Positions 48,004 to 58,160 of a stretch of 64,000 bases of DNA are shown in pieces. The notes under the pieces are model-generated. The model worked only from the letters and a program-made list of their open reading frames with translations, ran no database searches and was not told the DNA's origin. The DNA comes from Alcanivorax quisquiliarum (lineage in GTDB: Bacteria; Pseudomonadota; Gammaproteobacteria; Pseudomonadales; Alcanivoracaceae): positions 372,001 to 436,000 of the forward strand of contig NZ_JALKII010000002.1 in the NCBI RefSeq assembly GCF_023051175.1, written 5' to 3'. The position numbers and the translations under genes are program-made. The stretch's first letter is position 1, and the number at the start of each line of letters is the position of its first letter.

Positions 48004-48170
48004 GGTTCCTCCGTTGCAGGTCGGGCGTCAAAAAAAGCGGACGCCGGACGCTTAAGGTGTACAGGCGCAGCGAGGCGCCTGAATAAAATCCGGCTAAAGG
48101 AGCCGAGCGTATTCGTCGAGCTGTGCCCGGCCACCGCGCCGTGCATTGATCGCAGTGGCCGGGAGTGCTG
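48004..48170 (-). promoter_or_regulatory. Structured leader between metK and ahcY
   Basis: On the minus strand it holds a 9-bp stem (CCCGGCCAC with GTGGCCGGG, 48127-48164), a 7-bp stem (CAGGCGC with GCGCCTG, 48063-48082) and then AAGCG...CGCTTTTTTT followed by GACGCC, which can pair with GGCGTC just before the T-run. This looks like an attenuator-type or processing region. The conserved core of the SAH riboswitch is not seen. Confidence 0.45.
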
Positions 48171-49331
48171 TCAGATGCCGGCGTCAGCTTTCAGGGCCTC
48201 GGCTTTGTCGGTTCTTTCCCAGGTAAAGCCGTCGCCTTCCCGGCCGAAGTGGCCGTAGGCGGCGGTGGCGCGGTAGATCGGCCGGCGCAGATCAAGCATC
48301 TCGATCAGGCCGCGTGGGCGCAGGTCGAAATGTTTGCGCACCAGCTCCACGATCAGATCATCGGCAATCTTGCTGGTGCCGAATGTGTTGACCGAGATCG
48401 AGGTCGGCTCGGCCACACCGATGGCGTAGCTCACCTGAATTTCACACTTGGCAGCCAGGCCGGCGGCGACAATGTTCTTTGCCACGTAGCGGCCAGCGTA
48501 CGCGGCAGAGCGATCCACTTTCGTCGGATCCTTGCCGGAAAAAGCACCACCGCCGTGGCGCGCCATGCCGCCATAGGTATCCACGATAATCTTGCGCCCG
48601 GTCAGCCCACAATCACCCATGGGGCCGCCAATGATGAACTGGCCGGTCGGGTTGATATGGAAGCGTGTTTTTTCATGCAGCCATTCTTTCGGCAGCACCG
48701 GCAGCAGGATTTCATCCATCACCGCATCGCGTAGCGTTGCCTGGTCGATATCCGGCGCGTGCTGGGTGGAGAGCACCACCGCATCAATGGCGACCGGCTT
48801 GCCATGCTCATAACGCAGCGTCACCTGGCTTTTGGCATCCGGCCGCAGCCACGGCAGCACGCCGTTCTTGCGCAGCGTCGCCTGCCGCTCCACCAGACGG
48901 TGGGAATAGAAAATCGGCGCGGGCATCAGCGTGTCGGTTTCGTTGGTGGCATAGCCGAACATCAGGCCCTGATCGCCGGCACCGATTTCCTTGTCTTCCT
49001 TGGCATCGACGCCCATGGCGATATCCGGGCTTTGCTTGCCGATGGCGTTGAGCACGGCACAGCTGGCGCCGTCGAAACCGACATCGGAGCTGTCGTAGCC
49101 GATATCCAGAATGACGCCGCGCACGACATCTTCCAGATCCACATAAGTGGAAGTGGTCACCTCACCGGCAACCACGGCCATACCGGTCTTCACCAGGGTT
49201 TCCACCGCAACGCGCGCGTGCGGATCATCCTTGATGATGGCGTCGAGCACGGCATCCGAGATCTGATCGGCCATTTTGTCCGGGTGGCCTTCGGAGACGG
49301 ATTCCGAGGTAAAAATGGAATATTCGCTCAT
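48171..49331 (-). CDS. metK: S-adenosylmethionine synthetase
   Basis: 386 aa. The start [20 protein letters not shown], the [12 protein letters not shown] hexapeptide region and the [17 protein letters not shown]-loop motif are complete. It makes SAM from methionine and ATP. Lies 32 bases after sahR. Confidence 0.98.
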   Translation of the reverse strand: MSEYSIFTSESVSEGHPDKMADQISDAVLDAIIKDDPHARVAVETLVKTGMAVVAGEVTTSTYVDLEDVVRGVILDIGYDSSDVGFDGASCAVLNAIGKQSPDIAMGVDAKEDKEIGAGDQGLMFGYATNETDTLMPAPIFYSHRLVERQATLRKNGVLPWLRPDAKSQVTLRYEHGKPVAIDAVVLSTQHAPDIDQATLRDAVMDEILLPVLPKEWLHEKTRFHINPTGQFIIGGPMGDCGLTGRKIIVDTYGGMARHGGGAFSGKDPTKVDRSAAYAGRYVAKNIVAAGLAAKCEIQVSYAIGVAEPTSISVNTFGTSKIADDLIVELVRKHFDLRPRGLIEMLDLRRPIYRATAAYGHFGREGDGFTWERTDKAEALKADAGI

Positions 49332-49363
49332 TACGTTGGTGGCTCTCTGGTTGAAGGTTCAAG

Positions 49364-50365
49364 TTAACGGGTTGCGTTGTCGTCCTGGTGCACAAAGGTG
49401 CAAGCCTGCACCTGAAAACCATTGCGCTGGGCCAGAAACTGGATCTCCAGCAGCGTCAGCCCGGCGCGCTGCGCCCAGCCGTGAAGCTCCTCTTCATCAA
49501 AGCCGAGCCACTGATCGCCGCAGCGATCCCGTGCCCAGCCCTGATCGTGCCGGCACAGCTCGGTGATCAGTAACACCCCGCCCCGGCGCAACCGGCGGGC
49601 GGCGGTGATGAAACATTCGGCCGGGCTGGGCAAGTGGTGCAACACCATGTTCAGCACGACGGCATCAAATTGCCGTGGCGGCGCGGCTTGCGGCCAGTCG
49701 CCAGCGATCAGCTGCACGTTGCTTGCCGCAGCCGCCTGCATCCGCTGGCGCGCTCTGGCGCGCATGGCATCGCTGCTTTCCAGGCCGGTGACGCGCTTGA
49801 ACTGCCGCGCCAGCTGGAGCAGAAAACGGCCATCGCCCGGCCCGATCTCCAGTGCGGCCTCGCCGCCACCCGGCAATGCGCGGGCCAACAGCTCTGCTGC
49901 CAGATCGCCGTATTGCTCATAATCGGCGATCAGGTCGTCATGTTCTTCAAACTCGCCGGCATTGCGCTCAAAGAACGCCCTGCTCTGCGCCGCCCGCTGT
50001 GCCTCTACCTGCGCCAGCCTGGCCGCCACCTCGGGCGCCAGATCCTGTGCATCCAGCCGCGCCAGCAGGGCGCGGTGCAAGGTGCCGCTGGTGGCGTGCG
50101 GCCCCGGCAACTGGCGCCGATAAAAGATCGTGTTGCCCTCGCGCCGCTGCTCCACCAGGCCGGCTTTCGTCAGCACCTTGAGATGATGGCTCATGCCGGA
50201 CTGGCGCATATCCAGTATTTCCGCCAGCTCCAGCACGGCGAAGCTGCTGTAACCGAGCACCTGTAATGCTTGCAGGCGCAGTGGATCGCCAGCGGCCTTC
50301 AACAGCGCCGCCATCGTTTCCAGCTCGGTCTGGGTGGCGGCGGGCGCCTGCTCTGGCATCGTCAT
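49364..50365 (-). CDS. sahR: SahR-type regulator (ArsR HTH plus SAM-methyltransferase fold)
   Basis: 333 aa from ATG 50365 (an ATG at 50359 is the alternative). Residues about 15-90 are an ArsR winged helix (AEILDMRQSGMSHHLKVLTKAG). Residues about 150-320 are a methyltransferase fold with ALEIGPGDGRFLLQLA. SahR proteins of proteobacteria sense S-adenosylhomocysteine and repress methionine-cycle genes. Support here: metK, ahcY and metF follow in the same direction and a palindrome of the SahR type lies 28 bp upstream. Confidence 0.85.
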   Translation of the reverse strand: MTMPEQAPAATQTELETMAALLKAAGDPLRLQALQVLGYSSFAVLELAEILDMRQSGMSHHLKVLTKAGLVEQRREGNTIFYRRQLPGPHATSGTLHRALLARLDAQDLAPEVAARLAQVEAQRAAQSRAFFERNAGEFEEHDDLIADYEQYGDLAAELLARALPGGGEAALEIGPGDGRFLLQLARQFKRVTGLESSDAMRARARQRMQAAAASNVQLIAGDWPQAAPPRQFDAVVLNMVLHHLPSPAECFITAARRLRRGGVLLITELCRHDQGWARDRCGDQWLGFDEEELHGWAQRAGLTLLEIQFLAQRNGFQVQACTFVHQDDNATR

Positions 50366-50392
50366 AAGCGAGGGAGTGTAGGGGATTGCCCT

Positions 50393-50420
50393 ATCTATAT
50401 CAAAACTTTTTGATATAGAT
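50393..50420. promoter_or_regulatory. 28-bp palindrome, probable SahR operator
   Basis: Arms ATCTATATCAAAA (50393-50405) and TTTTGATATAGAT (50408-50420) are perfect inverse complements around a 2-bp centre. The ATATCAAA/TTTGATAT core fits what I recall of SahR sites. It would give autoregulation of sahR and control of the whole operon. Confidence 0.8.
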
Positions 50421-50768
50421 TGTCGGCGAAGTGCTGGGCGGCACAAACCTGGGGGGCTGGAGGCGGGGCGCGCCGGCAGAAACCTCGTCAATATCGGGCT
50501 GGGGCTCAGACGGGGCAGGCAGTGGAGCGAGACAGGCGTGTCGGATCAGATCGGAGCGCGGTGCCGGCAGATCAGCGAATGTGTGAGAGGCTGCCTGACA
50601 TGGCCGGAGGGCCAAGAGAACCATATAAACATCGAGGCGCCGCAGGTCGTGGCCGAGCGCGTGGGCCTGGGTCGGGCAGTGGGGCGGAGCAAGGGAAGGC
50701 CGAGGGAAGATCGAGCGAGATCGAGACAACGCAGGCAGGGGCCGGCAGCTGCCGGCCCCGCAGGGCGA
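50421..50768. other. Intergenic stretch with a GC-rich hairpin, no gene
   Basis: No frame here has family features, a ribosome site or a signal sequence. At 50738-50759 there is a perfect 22-bp palindrome built of GGGGCCGGCAG and CTGCCGGCCCC, directly after the stop of the outer-membrane gene that ends at 50769 on the minus strand. It is a terminator-like hairpin without a T-tract. Confidence 0.55.
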
Positions 50769-51302
50769 TCAGAAGTTGAACCGCGCACCGAATTCAATAA
50801 TTACGCCATCCGCTTCGGTAGGCACCGAGATGCCGCCGACGAGGGAAATTTTGTCACTGGCGAGATAGTTGCCTTCCAGAATGAACAGCAGCTCATTGTC
50901 GTCATCCACTTCAGCCGCGACAGCCTTTTCGTAGACTTCCGGCATATAGCGGATCGCGCCACGCAGCTCCAGCACGTCGCTCAGCGCCATGCGGGCACCG
51001 CCTTCCAGCACCGGGTTGATGCCGTCGGCGCTGTCACCCAGGCCAAGCTGGCCGTACAGGTGCAGGCTGTCCATCGGCGCGATAAAGCCCAGGCTGGCGT
51101 TGCGGAAATCAAAGACGCCGCCGTCTTCGGCCGCCACATACAGGCTGTCGTTGATGCGGTAGGAGCCCTTGATCTGCCATTTATGCACCTTCGCATCTGT
51201 GGCCACCTGGTAGGTGCCCTGGACGTATGTGTAATTGATTTCCGCCAGAGAGACTGCGGGCAGGGCCAGGCAGGCCGCCGCGATAACAGAACGAAGTTTC
51301 AT
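50769..51302 (-). CDS. Outer-membrane beta-barrel protein
   Basis: 177 aa with a signal peptide (MKLRSVIAAACLALPAVSLA). The rest is amphipathic strands (HKWQIKGSYRINDSLYVAAE, LHLYGQLGLGD, LRGAIRYMPE) and ends in Phe (EFGARFNF), the outer-membrane insertion signal. About eight strands. Function unknown. Confidence 0.78.
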   Translation of the reverse strand: MKLRSVIAAACLALPAVSLAEINYTYVQGTYQVATDAKVHKWQIKGSYRINDSLYVAAEDGGVFDFRNASLGFIAPMDSLHLYGQLGLGDSADGINPVLEGGARMALSDVLELRGAIRYMPEVYEKAVAAEVDDDNELLFILEGNYLASDKISLVGGISVPTEADGVIIEFGARFNF

Positions 51303-51581
51303 CCGAAAGATCCTTGTAAGTCAGCGAGAGGCGTCCCCTTGACGCCCGCGTATTGTTATTACAGTTTCCTGACAATGCAGGCCGCGAGGATACTAGCGCA
51401 GAGCGGCTTTAGCCGGGTAGAGCGGTTTTGGGGAGCGGTTCTCATTTTTTGATGCTGCTGTCGTCAGGCGTCGGAAAAGCCTCGCCGGCAGCGGATTTTG
51501 CAGTCCGCCGGTTACCGTAGGCGCCCGGTTTGCGCATAATGCACCGCTGCCGAATTGCTGTTTGCCGAGCTGTCTGAAGCC

Positions 51582-52589
51582 ATGCTGCCTTTGCGTTTGT
51601 TGTTGCTCCTCCCGCTGTTTCTCTCATTGCCTGCTGTGGCCGATTCCGTCTGGCTGACCAACGGCGATCGGCTGACCGGGCAGGTGCGCCTGTACGATGG
51701 CGGCACACTATTGCTGGAAACGGATTACGGCGGGCTGGTGCGCATCAGCGGCAAATCCGTCGCCACACTGGAAACGCGCTCGGTGATGCTGGTGCGGCCA
51801 CATCGGTTGCAAGGTAGCCGCGTTTATGCCCAGCTGCGACCGGCCACGCCGGGGCATGTTTATCTGATCTACAACGGCGAAACCCGGCTGGTGAGATTGA
51901 CGGACATTCGCCAGATTCTGCCACGGCGGCAATTTCTGGAAGAGTGGATCTGGCGCGGCAGCATTGATTTTTCAGTGGATATCCAGCGCGGTGATACGGA
52001 TATCGATGATCACGATATCGCCGTCACCACGGATTTTCGCCATGGCGACTGGCGCCATAACCTGCGCGGCGAATATAACCGCGAATACAAGGACGATGTG
52101 CGCTCGGTGGATAACTGGCATACCCAGTATGCGCTGGATTATTTCATCGACGAAAAATGGTTCTGGCAGGGGCGCCTTCAATATCGCCGGGATGATATCG
52201 AAGAGATCGCCCGGCGCCGCTCCATTGGTAGCGGCCCCGGTTACCAGTTCTGGGATAACGAGCTGGGTGCGCTATCGCTCACCTCACTGCTGAACCGCGA
52301 TGATTTCGACTATGCCGATGGCGGCGCGGCGCGCACCTATACGGTGGCGATGAAGTGGGATTACAACCGCTTTCTGGTGGGCAAGGCGATCGAAGTGTTC
52401 AGCAGCGGCGAGGTGGGCCTGCCACTGTCGAGCAGTGTTTCGGAAAAGCTTGATGCACAAATCGGCCTGCGCTATCGGCTGACCAGCTGGGCGTCGTTCA
52501 GCACGCGCATCGAATGGGATCGCGTTACCGGCGACGATGGCCGCATCAGCCTGCGGCGCTACATCATGAGCCTGGGAGTGAACTGGTAA
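51582..52589 (+). CDS. DUF481 outer-membrane protein (YdiY-like)
   Basis: 335 aa from ATG 51582 (MLPLRLLLLLPLFLSLPAVA, signal peptide). An N-terminal domain (VWLTNGDRLTGQVRLYDGG, residues about 22-100) is followed by a DUF481 barrel (about 125-335, e.g. WRHNLRGEYNREYKDDVRSV, WFWQGRLQYRRDDIEEIARR) that ends in Trp. The family includes salt-induced outer-membrane proteins of unknown role. It overlaps the convergent hydrolase gene by 26 bases. Confidence 0.85.
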   Translation: MLPLRLLLLLPLFLSLPAVADSVWLTNGDRLTGQVRLYDGGTLLLETDYGGLVRISGKSVATLETRSVMLVRPHRLQGSRVYAQLRPATPGHVYLIYNGETRLVRLTDIRQILPRRQFLEEWIWRGSIDFSVDIQRGDTDIDDHDIAVTTDFRHGDWRHNLRGEYNREYKDDVRSVDNWHTQYALDYFIDEKWFWQGRLQYRRDDIEEIARRRSIGSGPGYQFWDNELGALSLTSLLNRDDFDYADGGAARTYTVAMKWDYNRFLVGKAIEVFSSGEVGLPLSSSVSEKLDAQIGLRYRLTSWASFSTRIEWDRVTGDDGRISLRRYIMSLGVNW

Positions 52590-53490
52590 GCGGCGCCGGC
52601 GCTGCGACGGGAGCGCTGGCGCTCAGGTGCTGCATGACAAACGCGGCGATGGCAGCACGCGCCTCACGCGCTTCCGGGATCGGCATCACCGGCCACACAT
52701 GCACCATTTCCGCCTCCTCCATCAGCGTCACCTCGCCGCCTGCGGCTTGCACACCCTCCACCAGCCGCATGGCATCCGGCCACAGCACATCGCGGCCAGC
52801 GGCCAGCACCAGCATCGGCGGCAAATCTGTCAGCCCGCACAGCAACGGATTCAGGCTCGGATCGTCCGGGTCGCGGGTGCCGGCCACCACGCGACTGACG
52901 GCAGGCAGGCCGCTGAGTGCCAGCATCGGATCGCGGGCATCCAGCGGGCGCGAGCGCGGATCGCCGAACGTGATATCCAGGCAGGGGCTGATCAGCACCA
53001 GCGCGGCCGGCTGGGGCTGGCCGGCGTCACGCAGCGTTTGTGCCAGCCGTAACGCCAGCAGCGTGCCGGCGGAATCCGCCACAACGATCGGCGGCTGGCG
53101 GGCGTAACGCTGCGTCCAGAGCGCTTCGACAAAATCGATGATGTCGTCCAGCTGCTGTTCCGGCGCCAACGGGTAAAGCGCCACATCGCAGCTGCTTTGC
53201 GTGCGCTGCGCCAGCTCGCTGATCAGCCGCCAGTGATGGGGCGTGATCGGATTGACGAAGGCGCCGCCGTGCAGATAAAGCAGCGGCGCGGGCTGCCGTG
53301 CCTCCCCGGCCGGCACATGCACAATATCGCGCCCGCGAAAGCTGGAAATCTGCGCGCCCGCAGGCGGTGCACCAGGGCGCCGGCGCCGGCGCAACAGCAC
53401 CTCGCCATCCAGCGGCGGCATGTAACGCTGCTTCATGCCCATCACCGGCATGATCAGGTCAAACAGCAGCCGCGCCCGTATGGATGCCAT
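52564..53490 (-). CDS. HSL-type alpha/beta hydrolase
   Basis: 308 aa from ATG 53490 (MASIRARLLFDLIMPVMGMK). The oxyanion motif HGGAF (74-78) is present. The nucleophile motif reads VADSAGTLLAL with Ser140, where the family usually has GDSAGG. The Asp is in AAGRDVLWPD and the His in MVHVWPVM. Likely an esterase acting on small or medium esters. The longer frame upstream of 53490 has no similarity. Confidence 0.82.
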   Translation of the reverse strand: MASIRARLLFDLIMPVMGMKQRYMPPLDGEVLLRRRRRPGAPPAGAQISSFRGRDIVHVPAGEARQPAPLLYLHGGAFVNPITPHHWRLISELAQRTQSSCDVALYPLAPEQQLDDIIDFVEALWTQRYARQPPIVVADSAGTLLALRLAQTLRDAGQPQPAALVLISPCLDITFGDPRSRPLDARDPMLALSGLPAVSRVVAGTRDPDDPSLNPLLCGLTDLPPMLVLAAGRDVLWPDAMRLVEGVQAAGGEVTLMEEAEMVHVWPVMPIPEAREARAAIAAFVMQHLSASAPVAAPAPLTSSLPGS

Positions 53491-53605
53491 CGCACTTCTC
53501 CTTGCTGCCCTTGCCTGCCTCGAAAAAACCGAGAAAGAAGCCCCAACCTTAACGCAACGGCAGCTGGGGCGACCACTGTCAGCAGGGTGCCAGCAGTTGC
53601 TCGCC

Positions 53606-54265
53606 TCAGCCGGCTTCAGGATCGTGGCCCCCGGCCGCCGCATCCAGTGCGGCCAGCGCCTGCTCCAGATTGGCGCGCGCCTGCGCCTCGTGAGTAGCGC
53701 GAAAGGCGGCGGTGTTATAGATGAAGGGCCGGGCAAGAAAAGAGGCCAGCAGCTCGCGCCGCTTGTGCAAATACAGTGGCTCGGGCACCCACTGATATTC
53801 GGCACGGATCTGCCGATTGCTCTCCTCGAAACGGGCCGGCTCGGCGCCAAGAATAGCAAGGTCGATATCCACCAGCAGTTGCTCATCCGCCTGCTGCGCC
53901 AAGTTATGGTGCCGGGTCACCATGATCAGCCGATACACCGCCTCCTGCGCCGCTGCGCTGGCACCGGCCTCCGCCAGCGCCTGGCGCGCCCATTCTGCAC
54001 TGCGCTGCTCGTTATCCTGCCGCGTGGTGTCGTACACGGCATCGTGGAACCACAGCGCAAACAACAGCTGGCCCACATCCGGTGCCAGCGCACGGTGCGC
54101 CCGTGCCAGCGCCAGGCACTCGGCCAGGTGCTGCTGATTGTGGTAGGCGCGATGCGGCTCGGCGTAGGCGGCCAGCAGCGCGTCACGCAAGGCTGGCGGT
54201 GCGTTGATGCCGCTCTCGGTCACCGCTTCGTGCCAGGTGTTTTCAAGCAATGCGTTGCCGTTCAT
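53606..54265 (-). CDS. HD-domain metal-dependent phosphohydrolase-like protein
   Basis: 219 aa from ATG 54265 (MNGNALLENTWHEAV). HD-type metal residues are visible in AYHNQQHLAEC and ALWFHDAVYDTT, with a further Asp in LLVDIDLAILG. It matches small cytosolic HD proteins with no firm substrate (COG4339 type). Confidence 0.8.
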   Translation of the reverse strand: MNGNALLENTWHEAVTESGINAPPALRDALLAAYAEPHRAYHNQQHLAECLALARAHRALAPDVGQLLFALWFHDAVYDTTRQDNEQRSAEWARQALAEAGASAAAQEAVYRLIMVTRHHNLAQQADEQLLVDIDLAILGAEPARFEESNRQIRAEYQWVPEPLYLHKRRELLASFLARPFIYNTAAFRATHEAQARANLEQALAALDAAAGGHDPEAG

Positions 54266-55084
54266 GGCGTGTCTTCCTCGCGATGCATAGCGGCCGAGTG
54301 GTCGAAAGCGCCCGGCGTCCATCGCTTGAGGGTCGCCCATCGGGCGGTGCGCAGGCAACTGTGTTTGGCGATGCGGGAGCCGCTTAATGGCTGATGCCCT
54401 GCGTCCGAATCAGCCAATGCCTATACCGAACGTCAGTGGCGGTCTCTACTCTGGCGGGTCTGGTCTGGCTGCGTCGCTACGCGTTTAACGAAAGACGTCA
54501 TGGTCGGTCTGCGGAGCTGGCTCATTCCTTCTGATCCGCTGGCATGGCTCGGGCAGATAGAGTAGCGAGCATTAACCAAGCTGCCAAAATAAACCTAGGG
54601 CGGTGTAGGCGACTGAATTTGACCGGGTTTGACGATTAATGGCCGGAAACCAGAAGATTTGCACAAGTTTGGCCGGGAACGCGCCGGTGCGGTCAGTTTT
54701 ACGCCGTTTGCCGCATTTGCGGCCATTTTTCGGCGCACCCGGCCAAATTTCCTCGCGTCTCGCGTCACGCCGAGCTTGATCCGGCATCTCCGGCTACAGT
54801 TCGGCTACCGCAGCCGGCAACAGCAAAGAGCGCGACGCCATCGGCAGGTGGCCCGGATCAACTCCGGGGCGGCGTTGGCCTGGTTATTGTGCCCGGCGTC
54901 CCGTATGGGGCATGAACGCCCCGCGTCTGCCTCTGCCGCGCCTACAATAACGCGATTTCGCCATACGTAGCCCCGCCACATTTGCCGCCAACTCCCGGCT
55001 AGGCGACAATACCGCCCCTTTATACCGGCGCCCACTTTCATGTGGGCGCTGCTGTTGATTCCCCAGGTCTCAGGAGAACGCCCC
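54266..55084. other. Long intergenic region before tkt
   Basis: About 820 bp without a credible gene: frames are short and lack ribosome sites or domain features. It contains the imperfect long inverted repeat at 54668-54747. The last 60 bp carry the tkt ribosome site (AGGAGA). I see no clear promoter motif by eye. Confidence 0.6.
54668..54747. repeat. 80-bp long inverted repeat
   Basis: TTTGGCCGGG (54668-54677) pairs with CCCGGCCAAA (54738-54747). Inside, GCGCCG (54681-54686) pairs with CGGCGC (54731-54736), and TGCGG (54688-54692) with CCGCA (54711-54715). It forms a long, slightly bulged stem-loop about 340 bp ahead of tkt. Confidence 0.6.
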
Positions 55085-57097
55085 ATGTCCGCCCATTCGC
55101 TGGCTTCACGCGAACTCGCCAATGCCATTCGTGCTCTGAGCATGGATGCCGTGCAGCAAGCCAATTCCGGCCATCCGGGGGCGCCGATGGGGATGGCTGA
55201 TATCGCCGAAGTGCTGTGGCGGGGTTTTCTGAAGCATAACCCGGCCAACCCGGACTGGCCGAACCGTGACCGGTTCGTGCTCTCTAACGGCCACGGCTCG
55301 ATGCTGCTTTACAGCCTGTTGCATCTCACCGGCTACAGCCTTTCCCTGGATGATCTGAAAAACTTCCGGCAGCTGCACAGCCCCACCGCTGGCCACCCGG
55401 AATATGAAGAGTGTGTGGGTGTGGAAACCACCACTGGCCCGCTCGGGCAGGGCATCGCCAATGCGGTCGGCATGGCGCTGGCAGAGAAGATGCTGGCGAG
55501 CCGCTTCAACCGGGATGGTTTCCCGGTGATCGATCATTATACCTACTGCTTCCTGGGCGATGGCTGCATGATGGAGGGCATCTCCCATGAAGCCTGCTCC
55601 CTTGCCGGCACTATGGGCCTGGGCAAGCTGATTGCGTTCTACGACGACAACGGCATCTCCATTGATGGCGAAGTGGATGGCTGGTTCACCGACGATACGG
55701 TGGAGCGCTTCCGCGCCTACGGCTGGCATGTGATTCCGAATGTGAACGGCCACGACGCGCTGGAAATCCAGGCAGCGGTGGAGAATGCCCGCAAGAACAC
55801 CGATCAGCCGACGCTGATCTGCTGCAAGACCGTGATCGGCTTCGGCTCACCGAACAAGCAGGGCAAGGAAGACAGCCACGGCGCGCCGCTGGGGCTGGAA
55901 GAAATCGCCCTGGCCCGCCAGGAGCTGGGCTGGCCGCACGGCCCCTTCGAGATCCCGGAGCATATCTATGCCGCATGGGATGGCCGCGATGCGGGTGCTC
56001 GCGAAGAAGCGAAGTGGAACGAGCTGCTGCAAGCCTATGCGCAGGCGCACCCGGAACTGGGCGCTGAACTTCAGCGCCGCTTCAGTGGCGAGCTGCCGGC
56101 TGATTTCAGCGCCCGGGCGGATGCCTATATTCGCCAGTGCCAGGAAAAGATGGAAAAAGTGGCCACGCGCAAGGCCAGCCAGAACGCGCTGGACGCCTAC
56201 GGCCCGTTGGTGCCGGAGCTGGTCGGCGGTTCGGCTGACCTCGGCGGCTCCAACAATACGGTCTGGAAAGGCTGCCAGGCGATCACAGCGGCAGATGCTG
56301 GCGGCAACTATATTCACTACGGCGTGCGTGAATTCGGCATGACCGCGATCATGAACGGTATGCAGCTGCACGGCGGCCTGCGCCCCTATGGCGGCACCTT
56401 TCTGATGTTCATGGAATATGCCCGCAACGCGGTGCGTATGGCGGCGCTGATGAAGCAGCCGACCATTCTGGTGTACACCCACGACTCCATCGGCTTGGGC
56501 GAAGATGGCCCCACGCACCAGCCCGTGGAGCAGATTGCCAACCTGCGGCTGACGCCGAATGTGAGCACCTGGCGCCCCTGCGATACGGTGGAATCCGCAG
56601 TGGCCTGGAAAGCCGCCATCGAGCGCAAGGATGGCCCCACTGCGCTGATTTTCAGCCGCCAGAATCTGCCATGCATGGCCCGTGACGAAGCGACGCTCGC
56701 CAATGTGGCACGCGGTGGTTATGTGCTGCACCAGACCGGCACCGGCACGCCGGAAGCGATCATCATTGCCACCGGCTCGGAAGTGGAGCTGGCCATGGAA
56801 GCGGCGACGGCGCTCGGCGAGCAGGGCCGCAATGTGCGCGTTGTGTCGCTGCCTTGCGTCGATCTTTTCCTGGCGCAGGATGCGGATTATCAGGAGCAGG
56901 TGTTGCCCGGCAGCGTGCGCCAGCGGGTTGCCGTCGAGGCAGGTATTGCCGATTACTGGTATCGCTTCGTGGGCCTGGATGGCCGCATTGTCGGCATGCG
57001 CAGCTTTGGTGCCTCGGCGCCGGCAGGCGAGCTGTTCAAGCACTTTGGTATTACGGCTGAGGCGGTTCGGCAGGCAGTTGCCGAGCTGATCGGCTAG
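55085..57097 (+). CDS. tkt: Transketolase
   Basis: 670 aa from ATG 55085 ([20 protein letters not shown]), with AGGAGA upstream. TPP-binding motif [13 protein letters not shown]...DDNGISIDG, the [17 protein letters not shown] start region and the [13 protein letters not shown] transketolase motif. It transfers two-carbon units in the pentose phosphate pathway. First gene of tkt-epd-pgk-fba. Confidence 0.97.
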   Translation: MSAHSLASRELANAIRALSMDAVQQANSGHPGAPMGMADIAEVLWRGFLKHNPANPDWPNRDRFVLSNGHGSMLLYSLLHLTGYSLSLDDLKNFRQLHSPTAGHPEYEECVGVETTTGPLGQGIANAVGMALAEKMLASRFNRDGFPVIDHYTYCFLGDGCMMEGISHEACSLAGTMGLGKLIAFYDDNGISIDGEVDGWFTDDTVERFRAYGWHVIPNVNGHDALEIQAAVENARKNTDQPTLICCKTVIGFGSPNKQGKEDSHGAPLGLEEIALARQELGWPHGPFEIPEHIYAAWDGRDAGAREEAKWNELLQAYAQAHPELGAELQRRFSGELPADFSARADAYIRQCQEKMEKVATRKASQNALDAYGPLVPELVGGSADLGGSNNTVWKGCQAITAADAGGNYIHYGVREFGMTAIMNGMQLHGGLRPYGGTFLMFMEYARNAVRMAALMKQPTILVYTHDSIGLGEDGPTHQPVEQIANLRLTPNVSTWRPCDTVESAVAWKAAIERKDGPTALIFSRQNLPCMARDEATLANVARGGYVLHQTGTGTPEAIIIATGSEVELAMEAATALGEQGRNVRVVSLPCVDLFLAQDADYQEQVLPGSVRQRVAVEAGIADYWYRFVGLDGRIVGMRSFGASAPAGELFKHFGITAEAVRQAVAELIG

Positions 57098-57113
57098 CCC
57101 TTTGGATGACACC

Positions 57114-58133
57114 ATGCGCGTTGCGCTGAACGGTTATGGTCGTATCGGCCGCTCTTTTGTCCGGGCGTTGCTCGGGCGTGAAGCGAGCGGTTGGCGGGCG
57201 CCGTTCTCGCTGGTGGCGATAAATGATCTCGGCAGCCCCGAGGATCTGCTTTACCTGAGCCGCTACGACAGCACCCATGGGCCGTGCCCGGTGCCGGTGG
57301 CGCTGGAAGACGGCCCGCAACTGGTGCTGGGGCGGCACCGCGCCAGAGTACTGGCGGTGGCCGAGCCGGCAGCGCTGCCATGGCAGGCGCTGGAGGCAGG
57401 GCTGGTGCTGGAGTGCACCGGCAAGTTTCGCGGCCATGACGAGGCCAGCGCACACCTGGCGGCAGGCGCCAGCCGGGTCATCATGGGGGCGGTGCCGTTT
57501 GATCGGGCCGATGCCATGCTGGTGTATGGTATCAACCACGAACAATTGCAGCCCTGCCAGCGGGTGTTATCGACCGCCTCCTGCACCACGCACGCGATTG
57601 CGCCGTTGTTGTCGGTGCTCGACGATGCGTTCGGGGTGGAGCAGGTATTGATGAAAGAGGTGCACGCCTACACCTCGGATCAGAGCCTGCTGGATCATGT
57701 GCACCGCGACCCGCGCCGGGGCCGGGCGGCGGCGCAGAATATCGTGCCGACCACATCCAGCGCGATCGGCGCCATCCAGCAGATTTTGCCGCGCCTGAAA
57801 GGGCGTATCAGCGGCGACTCGATTCGCGTGCCGACGCTGAACGTGGCGATGGTCGATCTGACACTGCGGCTGACGCACACGCCTTCGGTGCCACAGCTCA
57901 ACGAGCTGTTTGCGCGTCGTGCTGGCGAAGCCTCTTGGTTGATCGGCTACAATGTCGAGCCGCTGGTGAGTGTGGATTTCAATCACCGCAGTGAGTCGGT
58001 GATCTTTGATGCAACCCAGACCTGCGTACAAGGCGATATGGTGCGCATTGTCGCCTGGTACGACAACGAATGGGGCTACGCCAACCGGCTGCTGGATCTG
58101 GTCAGCTGGATGGCCGAGCAAGGCGCGGCCTGA
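57114..58133 (+). CDS. epd: Erythrose-4-phosphate/glyceraldehyde-3-phosphate dehydrogenase
   Basis: 339 aa from ATG 57114, 16 bases after tkt. NAD fold NGYGRIGRSFVRAL at the start, catalytic Cys157 in STASCTTHAIAP and His in VHAYTSDQSLLDH. The context (tkt before, pgk and fba after) is the usual place of epd in gammaproteobacteria, where erythrose 4-phosphate is oxidised for pyridoxal phosphate synthesis. Sequence alone does not exclude a GAPDH role. Confidence 0.85.
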   Translation: MRVALNGYGRIGRSFVRALLGREASGWRAPFSLVAINDLGSPEDLLYLSRYDSTHGPCPVPVALEDGPQLVLGRHRARVLAVAEPAALPWQALEAGLVLECTGKFRGHDEASAHLAAGASRVIMGAVPFDRADAMLVYGINHEQLQPCQRVLSTASCTTHAIAPLLSVLDDAFGVEQVLMKEVHAYTSDQSLLDHVHRDPRRGRAAAQNIVPTTSSAIGAIQQILPRLKGRISGDSIRVPTLNVAMVDLTLRLTHTPSVPQLNELFARRAGEASWLIGYNVEPLVSVDFNHRSESVIFDATQTCVQGDMVRIVAWYDNEWGYANRLLDLVSWMAEQGAA

Positions 58134-58160
58134 CACACGGCGCTACTCATGCGCGCTCAT

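Noticed and set aside
48004-48170. SAH riboswitch upstream of ahcY
   Set aside because: Position is right, but the conserved core (GAGGAGCG-type and CAGGCUCG-type segments with the downstream GGCGCUC) is not present on the minus strand.
50538-51452. 304-residue open frame on the plus strand
   Set aside because: It runs opposite to a signal-peptide-bearing barrel gene, has no ribosome site and no family features. It is a shadow of high GC content.
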